Shown: piece by piece, positions 15,084 through 22,037 of the stretch | Layout: every line of letters begins with the position of its first letter | How positions within the stretch are numbered: position 1 is the first letter of the stretch | Assembly: GCA_001689535.1 (NCBI GenBank) | Contig: LUJP01000045.1 | Coordinates: 1 to 23,442, forward strand | From: Bacteroidales bacterium M5 | GTDB lineage: Bacteria; Bacteroidota; Bacteroidia; Bacteroidales; Muribaculaceae | Direction of reading: 5' to 3' | Length of the DNA: 23,442 nt | Made by a program: the position numbers and the translations under genes | The notes under the pieces: generated by a model | The model's database searches: none | The model's input: only the letters and a program-made list of their open reading frames with translations | Told to the model about the DNA's origin: nothing

Positions 15084-16541
15084 TCAGATTGAGGCGAAGA
15101 CCTCGCGCACCACTTCGCGGTCGTCGAAATGATGTTTCACGCCTTTCACTTCCTGGTAGGTCTCATGGCCTTTGCCGGCAATCAGCACCACATCGCCCTT
15201 TCCGGCGAGCGCGAGCGCGGTGCGTATGGCTTCGCGGCGGTCGGTGATGCTGAGAGTCCTGGACCGGGTGGCGTCGGTAAGACCGGCTTCCATCTCGGCT
15301 ATGATTTCAGCGGGTTCCTCGTCGCGGGGATTGTCGGATGTGAGCACGAGCTTCTGGCTGCGTGCGGCAGCTTCAGCCGCCATCAGGGGACGTTTGCCGC
15401 GGTCGCGGTTGCCACCGGCGCCCACCACGGTGATGATGGTGCCCTGCGGGCCCACCACATCACGTATGGCGTCGAGCACGTTTACGAGCGCATCGGGCGT
15501 ATGGGCATAGTCCACGATAGCAGTCACGCCGTTGGCGCCGTGGATGGTCTGGAAACGTCCGGCCACGGGCACAAGGCGGCTCATGTTGACGAGCACTGCC
15601 TCGCGGTCCCACCCCAGCAGACAGCAGGCACCGTAAACGGCCGTGAGATTGTAGGCGTTGAAACGGCCGGTGAAGAGCACCTCCACCTCATGGCCGTTGA
15701 ACGACATGAGGGTGCCATCGAGACGGCTCTCGACCACGCGGCCTGTGAAATCGGCCACAGTACGCAGCGAATATGTGTAGCGGCGTGCCGCGGTGTTCTG
15801 GAGCATCACCTCGCCATTGCGGTCGTCGAGGTTGGTGAGAGCGAACGCCGTGCGGGGCAGCCCGTCGAAAAACGATTTCTTGGCGGCAAGATAAGCGTCG
15901 ACCGTCTTGTGATAATCAAGATGGTCGCGGGTGAGATTGGTGAACACGCCTCCGGCGAAATGCAGTCCGGCTATACGGTGCTGGTGGGCGGCGTGGGAGC
16001 TTACCTCCATTGCGGCCACCGTGCATCCGGCCACCACCATGCGGTGCAGAAGCTCGTTGAGCGTTAGCGGATCGGGAGTGGTCTGGGTGGTGGGGACGGC
16101 CTCGGAGTCGATATAATTGCAGACTGTAGATAGCAGACCGGCCTTATGACCCATCATGCGCGCCATCTCGTAGATGAGGGTGGCGGTAGTGGTCTTGCCG
16201 TTGGTGCCGGTGACACCCACGAGTTGAAGCTTGCGCGAGGGATTGCCCCACCATTGCGAGGCAAGCAGACCCAAAGCCACGGCTGAGTCGGGCACCTTGA
16301 TGTAAGTCACCGTCGATTCCAGACGCTCCGGCAGCTCCTCGCACACTATGGCGGCAGCTCCCGCAAGCGTGACCAAAGGAATAAACTTATGGCCGTCGAC
16401 ATTATAGCCGCGCACAGCCACAAACAGCGAACCCCGCTTGATCTTGCGGGAATCACATTCGAGGGAGGTTATTTTCTTCTCTTCGCTTCCTATCACTTCC
16501 TGCGGCATTATGGCCGAGAGCAAATCTGAGAGTGACTTCAT
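15084..16541 (-). CDS. murE: UDP-MurNAc-L-Ala-D-Glu--meso-diaminopimelate ligase
   Basis: Cytoplasmic Mur ligase that adds the third amino acid of the stem peptide. 485 residues. Motifs: SRKIKRGSLFVAVRG in the N-terminal domain, P-loop TGTNGKTTTATL from 111, a Lys in YLAAKKSFFDGL near 220 that fits the carbamylated lysine, and IVDYAHTPDAL near 341-351. The sequence DNPRDEEP at 402-409 is the specificity motif of enzymes that use meso-diaminopimelate, so the peptidoglycan is predicted to be of the mDAP type. 44 nt after ftsI and 46 nt before mraY. Confidence 0.97.
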   Translation of the reverse strand: MKSLSDLLSAIMPQEVIGSEEKKITSLECDSRKIKRGSLFVAVRGYNVDGHKFIPLVTLAGAAAIVCEELPERLESTVTYIKVPDSAVALGLLASQWWGNPSRKLQLVGVTGTNGKTTTATLIYEMARMMGHKAGLLSTVCNYIDSEAVPTTQTTPDPLTLNELLHRMVVAGCTVAAMEVSSHAAHQHRIAGLHFAGGVFTNLTRDHLDYHKTVDAYLAAKKSFFDGLPRTAFALTNLDDRNGEVMLQNTAARRYTYSLRTVADFTGRVVESRLDGTLMSFNGHEVEVLFTGRFNAYNLTAVYGACCLLGWDREAVLVNMSRLVPVAGRFQTIHGANGVTAIVDYAHTPDALVNVLDAIRDVVGPQGTIITVVGAGGNRDRGKRPLMAAEAAARSQKLVLTSDNPRDEEPAEIIAEMEAGLTDATRSRTLSITDRREAIRTALALAGKGDVVLIAGKGHETYQEVKGVKHHFDDREVVREVFASI

Positions 16542-16585
16542 GATTATGATGTTTTTGTTTGTTTATTCTTATTTTTTCCAGGAGG

Positions 16586-18673
16586 CTATTCGCGGAGTTC
16601 AAGCGTCACGATGCTTCCGCGCCTCATTTCGGTTCCGGGCTTGGGATGCTGTCCGGCCACATAGCCCGCACCCCGGAATTTTACGTTATAGCCGGATTTC
16701 TCGAGCACCGACAGGGCGTCGCGCAAGCCGTAGCCATGCACGTCGGGCACACCTTTCACCTTTTCGCCCATGGGATGGGCCAGCACCGTCACTTTGCCTG
16801 AAAGGCCCAGACGGTCGGAAACCACCAAAGCACGCGCGCCGTCGGTCGAAGCATGCATGGTGGGCGCCGAGTCTCCTTTGGCATCGGCCCGGTAGTCGGA
16901 ACTGTTGTCGAGCATTCCGCGGCTGTAGAGATTCTCGGCGATACCCTTTAGCACCTCTCCGCTGGTGGACGCCGCGCCGAAAGCGTTCTGACGGGGATGG
17001 CGCACAAGCACCATACATGAGAACCGGGGAGTATCGGCCGGGAAGAATCCGCAGAAGGCAAGGCGCTTCTTGGATGTGTTGTAGCCGCCCTGCTCGATGA
17101 CGTAGGCGGTGCCGGTCTTGCCGGCTATGGCCACCTTGTCGGAACGCAGACGGCGTCCGGTGCCATGATCGCCCCACACCACCGAGCGCAGCATGGAGCG
17201 CATTTTGGCGGCGTTGGTCTCGGAGCATATACGGTCGCGGATATATGTCACGGGGAAGAGGGTGTCGCTGTCGGCCGTGCGCGTTCCCATCACCAGACGC
17301 GGACGCACGTACCGGCCGCCGTTGGCAATGGCATTGTAGATGGAGAGAGTGTACAGCGGCGGTATCTTGGTGGCATAGCCGTAACACTGGCGGGAAAGGC
17401 CGATGCGGCCGCCGCGGTTGTCGGGCAGCGAGTCAACGCGTGGTATGCACTCTCCGGCTATTCCGGTATGCATAGGCTCGAGGAAGCCTATTTCCTTCAG
17501 GCGGGAGTAGAAACGGCCCGGATTGGCGTCGAACTTTCGGGCGATGATTTTGGTCATTCCGATATTCGACGAACGCTCTATCACCTCGCTTACACGCATG
17601 GACCCCACGCCATGGGCATCGGTGATGGGCCTTCCTCCGGCGTAGGCATACGATGAGCCGGTGGAAATCACTTCATCGAGATTGCTCACCGCGCCCTCCT
17701 CAAGAGCGAGCATCATGGATATGGGCTTGACCACGGAGCCGGGTTCATAACCCTGTACGGCGCGGTTCATGGCCTCGATATATCCGGTGCCGGTCTTTGT
17801 ATTCTTCTCAAGATTGGAGATTGCCTTGATGTTGCCTGTGGCCACCTCCATGAGCACGGCCACGCCCCAGTCGGCATCGCAGTATTCGAGCATCTTGTTA
17901 AGCTCGTTTTCCACGATGTCCTGCATCTTGATGTCGATGGTGGTGATGATGTTGGCTCCTGGCACGGCAGGGACGTCGGTCCAGGGGACAATTTCCTTGG
18001 TGAGGGATACCTTCTTTGCCAGGCCGGGAGTGCCGTAGAGGAGCGAGTCGAGCGCCTTCTCCAGACCGGAAATGCCGTGGACCTCGCTGCACTCGCGCGT
18101 GGCACCCACACCGCCTATGCTTCGCCGGGCCATGGCGCCATAGGGACGCACGCGGGCAAGACGTGAATCATGGGTTATGCCGCAATAGTTGCGGTTGGGA
18201 TAATTGAAGAAAGGCAAGGTGCGTATCTTGAGATAATCGGCATAGCTCACACGGTCAATCAGCACGAACGCACGCGGACGGTCCTTATGGGCCAGCTTGA
18301 GCGGGGTGGAGAGATATTCTTTCCATTCCTTGGCGGTGCGGCGTCCGAATTCGCGGGCCATGCACTGCGAGATGGTATCAAGCCGGGCCACAAAGGTGTC
18401 GGTTAGAAAGCGCTCGCTGCGGAAGTCGATTCTCACGGTGTATTCCCTCACGTTGGTGGCGAGCACCGAGCCGTCGCACGCCAGGATGTTGCCTCGTTGT
18501 GGAGCGATGGTATCGACTTTCGACAGCTCCTTCAGGGCAAGGCTATTCCATTCGTCGGCGGAAACCACGGTAGTGTCCCACAGTTTGTAGACTATGCGGC
18601 CTACAAAGAGCATGGTAACAGCCACCACAAAGATGTAGCGCCAGATGATTCTGCTTCTGTTTCCTTTAGCCAT
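16586..18673 (-). CDS. ftsI: Septal penicillin-binding protein (FtsI/PBP3) with PASTA domain
   Basis: Class B penicillin-binding protein that crosslinks septal peptidoglycan, working with FtsW. 695 residues. One N-terminal membrane helix (about 9-31), a dimerisation/pedestal domain starting near APQRGNILACDGSVLATN, then the transpeptidase domain. Active-site motifs are SVVK with nucleophile Ser313 and Lys316, SSN at 368-370, and KTGT from 519. The last 60 residues (about 635-695) form one PASTA domain (VPDVHGYGLRDALSVLEKSG), absent from E. coli FtsI. The start codon directly follows a run of ten C on the coding strand. An in-frame TAA nearby upstream rules out an N-terminal extension through it. 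Lies 50 nt after the FtsL-like gene. Confidence 0.96.
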   Translation of the reverse strand: MAKGNRSRIIWRYIFVVAVTMLFVGRIVYKLWDTTVVSADEWNSLALKELSKVDTIAPQRGNILACDGSVLATNVREYTVRIDFRSERFLTDTFVARLDTISQCMAREFGRRTAKEWKEYLSTPLKLAHKDRPRAFVLIDRVSYADYLKIRTLPFFNYPNRNYCGITHDSRLARVRPYGAMARRSIGGVGATRECSEVHGISGLEKALDSLLYGTPGLAKKVSLTKEIVPWTDVPAVPGANIITTIDIKMQDIVENELNKMLEYCDADWGVAVLMEVATGNIKAISNLEKNTKTGTGYIEAMNRAVQGYEPGSVVKPISMMLALEEGAVSNLDEVISTGSSYAYAGGRPITDAHGVGSMRVSEVIERSSNIGMTKIIARKFDANPGRFYSRLKEIGFLEPMHTGIAGECIPRVDSLPDNRGGRIGLSRQCYGYATKIPPLYTLSIYNAIANGGRYVRPRLVMGTRTADSDTLFPVTYIRDRICSETNAAKMRSMLRSVVWGDHGTGRRLRSDKVAIAGKTGTAYVIEQGGYNTSKKRLAFCGFFPADTPRFSCMVLVRHPRQNAFGAASTSGEVLKGIAENLYSRGMLDNSSDYRADAKGDSAPTMHASTDGARALVVSDRLGLSGKVTVLAHPMGEKVKGVPDVHGYGLRDALSVLEKSGYNVKFRGAGYVAGQHPKPGTEMRRGSIVTLELRE

Positions 18674-18683
18674 GGGGGGGGGG
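18674..18683 (-). repeat. Ten-C homopolymer abutting the ftsI start codon
   Basis: On the coding strand, ten consecutive C lie immediately before the ATG of ftsI. The reading frame upstream closes at a TAA 24 nt before the ATG, so the tract is untranslated. Its length would set the distance between the A-rich leader and the start codon. Such a tract can slip during replication and is also a common place for sequencing errors. Confidence 0.85.
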
Positions 18684-18723
18684 TGGACTCGGGGTTATTG
18701 TTTTTTCAGAGTTAAGAATTTAT

Positions 18724-19068
18724 TCAGTCGAGTTCTATCTCATAAGGGGGACGGTCCTGGACGTGGAGGCCGAGGTGGAGCGAGTCGACGAGCTGCTGCA
18801 TGGAGCTTTCGCGTATACGGCCCATGTAGAGGCTCCGCGCCCTTACGCGCTCAGCTTTCACCGTCTCCAGTTCGTTGGTGTATTTCCGCAGCGCCTCCAT
18901 ACGGGTCTGCATCTCGTATTTGGAGGAGATGTATCCCAGGAGCACAAGCACACAGAATCCCAGCGCCACGGCATTGTTGACGAAGAAGTCGCCGGAAATC
19001 ACCTGACCGCGGAGAAGGCGGCCTATGAATCCGAGAGTCGGTCGATGTGAGGTTTCTGTTTTTGGCAT
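18724..19068 (-). CDS. ftsL: FtsL-like cell division protein
   Basis: Small bitopic membrane protein, 114 residues, at the ftsL position between rsmH and ftsI. A cytoplasmic N-terminus of about 28 residues precedes one membrane helix (about 29-49, FVNNAVALGFCVLVLLGYIS). A charged, probably coiled-coil periplasmic helix (about 52-90) follows, and the end is short and acidic. This architecture matches the FtsL-like family of Bacteroidetes (FtsL_2), which scaffolds FtsQ, FtsI and FtsW. There is little primary sequence conservation, so the name rests on topology, size and position. Begins 38 nt after the rsmH stop codon. Confidence 0.85.
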   Translation of the reverse strand: MPKTETSHRPTLGFIGRLLRGQVISGDFFVNNAVALGFCVLVLLGYISSKYEMQTRMEALRKYTNELETVKAERVRARSLYMGRIRESSMQQLVDSLHLGLHVQDRPPYEIELD

Positions 19069-19106
19069 TGCTACGATATGATGGTGAAACGGATTGATGG
19101 GTTATT

Positions 19107-20036
19107 TCATTCGTTGTCGGGAAGCTTGCGGGCCACGCGCAGTTTTGCACTGCGCGAACGCGGATTTCGCTCGATTTCCTCCTCTCCAGGCACAATAGGC
19201 TTCGATGAAAGCGCTTTCAGCGGGCGCGAAACGGCCCCGAAGAAATCGCGCTCCTCGCGCCCCTCGACATTGCCGGTGCGCATGAAGTTCTTCACCATGC
19301 GGTCCTCAAGCGAATGATAGGTAATCACCGCCAGCCGTCCGCCGGGCTTCAGCACCCGCAGGCATCCGGCAAGGAACTGCTCGAGAGCCTGCATCTCGCC
19401 GTTGACCTCAATGCGCAGTGCCTGAAACAGCTGAGCCATCTCTTTTTTCTCGTGTTTAGGCGAAATAAAAGGCTTCATTATGGCCGTGAGACGGCCCACG
19501 GTATCGACCGGGCGGCCAGCCTCACGCTCACGGACTATGGCGGCCGCCATGCGGCGCGCCTGCTTCAGCTCGCCGTAAAGCCCCAGCACGGTAGCAATGC
19601 GCTCTTCGGTGGCGGTGGCGAGAAACTCGGCCGCGCTCATGCTTGATCGGCGGTTCATGCGCATGTCGAGCGGCGAATCGAACCGAAAGGAGAATCCCCG
19701 CGATGCATCATCGAAGTGATGGAAACTCACACCGAGGTCGGCCAGAATACCGTCAACCCCCTTCACTCCGTAATAACGCATGAAGTTAGGCAGAAAACGG
19801 AAATTGGAGTAGACGACCGTGAACCGGTCGTCGGTCATGGCGCGCGCCACAGCCTCGTCGTCCTGGTCGAAGGAATAGAGATGTCCCTGCGGACCCAAAC
19901 GCTCCACAATGGCACGCGAATGGCCTCCGCCGCCGTAGGTTGCGTCGACGTAAATACCACTTGGCTTTATGTCAAGAGCTTCTATTACCTGAGGAAGAAG
20001 CGCCGGAATATGATAAACTGGTTCTGAAGTGCTCAC
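19107..20036 (-). CDS. rsmH: 16S rRNA (cytosine-1402-N4)-methyltransferase RsmH
   Basis: SAM-dependent methyltransferase that modifies C1402 in the ribosomal decoding centre; formerly MraW. Motifs: IYVDATYGGGGHS at 28-40 as the SAM-binding loop, DGILADLGVSFHHFDDASRGFSF, then LDMRM, and AVITYHSLEDRMVKNF near the end, all RsmH hallmarks. The open frame extends to a TTG at 20060, but that TTG is part of the -7 element TAACTTTG (20065-20058), so it should not be in the mRNA. The next in-frame start is a GTG at 20034-20036, giving 309 residues, the normal family length. No in-frame ATG exists near the front. First gene of the dcw cluster; the usual mraZ before it is missing. Confidence 0.93.
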   Translation of the reverse strand: MSTSEPVYHIPALLPQVIEALDIKPSGIYVDATYGGGGHSRAIVERLGPQGHLYSFDQDDEAVARAMTDDRFTVVYSNFRFLPNFMRYYGVKGVDGILADLGVSFHHFDDASRGFSFRFDSPLDMRMNRRSSMSAAEFLATATEERIATVLGLYGELKQARRMAAAIVREREAGRPVDTVGRLTAIMKPFISPKHEKKEMAQLFQALRIEVNGEMQALEQFLAGCLRVLKPGGRLAVITYHSLEDRMVKNFMRTGNVEGREERDFFGAVSRPLKALSSKPIVPGEEEIERNPRSRSAKLRVARKLPDNE

Positions 20037-20057
20037 TTTAGCGATACATTTAGGCTT

Positions 20058-20065
20058 CAAAGTTA
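20058..20065 (-). promoter_or_regulatory. -7 promoter element at the head of the dcw cluster
   Basis: On the minus strand, 20065-20058 reads TAACTTTG, a full match to TAnnTTTG. A clear TTG about 20 bp upstream is not seen, so the -33 part is weak. RNA would start near 20051, leaving a leader of only about 15 nt before the GTG at 20036. A three-codon frame (ATG at 20049, stop at 20038) lies in that leader. Confidence 0.5.
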
Positions 20066-20174
20066 CTTAAAATCGGGCATAAGTTTACATAACTAAACAA
20101 TATTTTTTGGGCATTAACCTATATAAAGTTTTCTACATTCGCATATCCCACTGATTTACAATGATATAAAACAC

Positions 20175-20221
20175 AATCTGGAGCCGTTTACATTTGCAAA
20201 TGATGTAAACAGCTCCGGATT
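20175..20221 (-). terminator. Long hairpin terminator after the sirtuin gene
   Basis: Bases 20175-20193 pair with 20203-20221 in a 19-position stem with one mismatch (C20185:A20211) and one T:G wobble; the 9-nt loop is TTGCAAATG. On the minus strand it begins 19 nt after the sirtuin stop codon and is followed by GTGTTTTAT, a modest T run. It should separate the sirtuin transcript from the dcw cluster. Confidence 0.75.
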
Positions 20222-20240
20222 GCGATTATCATCCCCGAAC

Positions 20241-20936
20241 TCAGGGACGGAGTATGCGCGCAAGCTCCTTAACTCCCTCTGTGGCAGTGGTGCGAAGCAC
20301 TGTGATGCCGTCGGGCACGGGAGCGGGATTCGGGTCGATATAATACACCGGAATGCCGCGCCGGGCATAGTGGACCAGCCCTGCCGCAGGATAAACAGCC
20401 ATGGAGGTTCCTATTATCACCAGCACATCAGCCTGCTCCACAAGCTCTATGGCGGGTTCGATGTTAGGCACGGCCTCCTGGAAAAAGACGATATGCGGAC
20501 GCACGGCGTCGCCATATTCGTCGCGGGTGTCGGGAGTAGTGTCGAGGTTTTCTTCGGTGAGTGTATACACGCGTTCTGGATGCTTCATAGAGCGCACTTT
20601 CATAAGCTCTCCGTGGAGATGAAGCACCTTTGTACTACCGGCGCGCTCATGCAGATTGTCAACGTTCTGGGTGATGATCCAGGTGTCGTACCACTGCTCG
20701 AGCTCAGCGAGACCGGAATGTCCGGCATTTGGCTGCGCCTTCACCAGCTCATGGCGGCGCTCGTTGTAAAACTTATGGATAAGAGCGGGATTGCGGGCAA
20801 AGCCCTCGGCACTCGCCACATCCATCACAGGATATTTGTCCCACAAGCCTCCGCTGTCGCGGAAAGTTGAGATCCCGCTCTCGGCGCTCATGCCCGCGCC
20901 CGTGAGCACTACCAGTTTAGGTTTGATGCTGTCCAT
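20241..20936 (-). CDS. Sir2-family NAD-dependent protein deacylase without zinc cysteines
   Basis: Sirtuin of the CobB/SIRT5-like class that removes acyl groups from lysine using NAD. 231 residues, full length. Motifs: LTGAGMSAESGISTFRDSGGLW (from residue 11; NAD binding), TQNVDNLHERAG (89-100), HLHGE with catalytic His108, and VIIGTSMAVYPAAGL (173-187). Tyr57 and Arg60 in FYNERR match the pair that gives CobB and SIRT5 their preference for succinyl or malonyl lysine. The protein has no cysteine at all, so the four-Cys zinc site is missing; that segment is replaced by charged residues (about 115-145). Same strand as the dcw cluster but with its own promoter and terminator. Its target cannot be read from the context. 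Confidence 0.92.
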   Translation of the reverse strand: MDSIKPKLVVLTGAGMSAESGISTFRDSGGLWDKYPVMDVASAEGFARNPALIHKFYNERRHELVKAQPNAGHSGLAELEQWYDTWIITQNVDNLHERAGSTKVLHLHGELMKVRSMKHPERVYTLTEENLDTTPDTRDEYGDAVRPHIVFFQEAVPNIEPAIELVEQADVLVIIGTSMAVYPAAGLVHYARRGIPVYYIDPNPAPVPDGITVLRTTATEGVKELARILRP

Positions 20937-21031
20937 ATCTTTATGCTGTTGGCTTTAAGTTTAATCGTTATTAATAACAACCTTCACAAAGAAATCTATC
21001 AATTGCGCATCCGGTTTTATAGCATAATGTC

Positions 21032-21039
21032 CAAAGATA
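21032..21039 (-). promoter_or_regulatory. Candidate -7 element for the sirtuin gene
   Basis: The minus strand at 21039-21032 reads TATCTTTG, a full match to TAnnTTTG. No good TTG is seen at the -33 distance. RNA would start near 21025, giving a leader of roughly 90 nt. The plus strand just beside it has AATATTTG at 21042-21049, a possible imperfect -7 for the divergent glycosyltransferase. Confidence 0.5.
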
Positions 21040-21107
21040 AGAATATTTGACTAATTTTACAGCGTAAAGAATCAAAATCGCCCCATTACCTCAACCATTC
21101 CCTCCAA

Positions 21108-22013
21108 ATGAAAATCATTGCAGTCGTTGTTACCTTCAACCGTTTCGAATTGCTTAAAAAGACCATTTCCTGCCTGCGCGCGACACCTCAGCTCAACGCC
21201 ATTGTGGTCGTCAACAATGATTCCACCGACGGTACTGTCGCATGGCTTGACAATCAGCAGGATCTCACCGTGATACACCAACAAAATGTAGGTGGCGCCG
21301 GAGGATTCCAGACGGGAATGAAACGCGCATACACCATGGGGGCAGACTGGATATGGTGTATGGACGATGACGTATTTCCCCGTCCCGACTGCCTGGAGCA
21401 CTTTCTTCGGCATACCGCAGAGCCGAAGGTCGGTATAATGTCTCCCCGCCGTCTCGTTGAAGGCGCGATTTTCACAACTGAGTTCAAGGATTATGACCTG
21501 ACGCATACCTTAGCATCCACATCCATAGCCCCACTTCGCAAAATCAGCGTGGAAGAAACTACGGAGATTGCCGGAGCAGCTTTCGAAGGCCTCTTTATCA
21601 GCCGCAAGGTAGTTGAGACTATCGGATATCCCAATCCTGACCTTTTTATCTTTTATGACGACACTGATTACTGCATCCGCGCCTATCGGACCGGTTTTAA
21701 ACTGCTTTACGTGCCAGATGCACTGATGGACAAGCAGAAATTCTTTGCCGGCAACACATGGATTGAACGAACATCAAAAAAACGCTGGAAACGATTCTAT
21801 CAGGTGAGAAACGGAGCATGGTTTGCCTCCACATACGGTCGCACATGGGGCGTAAAATATGTAAGACCTTTTATCTCCATGCTCGGCTATCTGTTTCCGG
21901 CTGCAGTAATGGGGCCATTAGGAAGAGGTTACCGTCCGGCCGACGCACTGCGATTCATCAGAGCCTACCGCGAAGGGCTTCAGGGAAATCTCGGAAAAAT
22001 CAAATGGCTATAA
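21108..22013 (+). CDS. Glycosyltransferase family 2 (GlfT1/rhamnosyltransferase-like)
   Basis: Predicted GT-A fold glycosyltransferase that uses a nucleotide sugar, probably for a surface glycan. 301 residues. Motifs: AVVVTFNRFELLKKTI at the start, VVVNNDSTDGTVAWL (33-47), NVGGAGGFQTGMKRA (60-74), WIWCMDDDVFP (81-91) with the metal-binding Asp cluster at 86-88, and FYDDTDYCIRAYRTG (182-196) as the probable catalytic-base region. This pattern matches the COG1216 group that includes galactofuranosyl- and rhamnosyltransferases; the actual donor and acceptor cannot be told. No membrane segment is obvious beyond a hydrophobic stretch near residues 255-270. It stands alone, divergent from the sirtuin and convergent with the lipoprotein 24 nt away. 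Its base composition looks lower in GC than the dcw genes, as is common for surface-glycan genes. Confidence 0.88.
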   Translation: MKIIAVVVTFNRFELLKKTISCLRATPQLNAIVVVNNDSTDGTVAWLDNQQDLTVIHQQNVGGAGGFQTGMKRAYTMGADWIWCMDDDVFPRPDCLEHFLRHTAEPKVGIMSPRRLVEGAIFTTEFKDYDLTHTLASTSIAPLRKISVEETTEIAGAAFEGLFISRKVVETIGYPNPDLFIFYDDTDYCIRAYRTGFKLLYVPDALMDKQKFFAGNTWIERTSKKRWKRFYQVRNGAWFASTYGRTWGVKYVRPFISMLGYLFPAAVMGPLGRGYRPADALRFIRAYREGLQGNLGKIKWL

Positions 22014-22037
22014 AAGAGATTCCGGCCATGTGATTCT

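Noticed and set aside
4794..20936. A hidden novel gene or system inside the dcw cluster
   Set aside because: All gaps between genes are 50 nt or less, every gene has a known division or wall role, and no inserted or broken gene was found.
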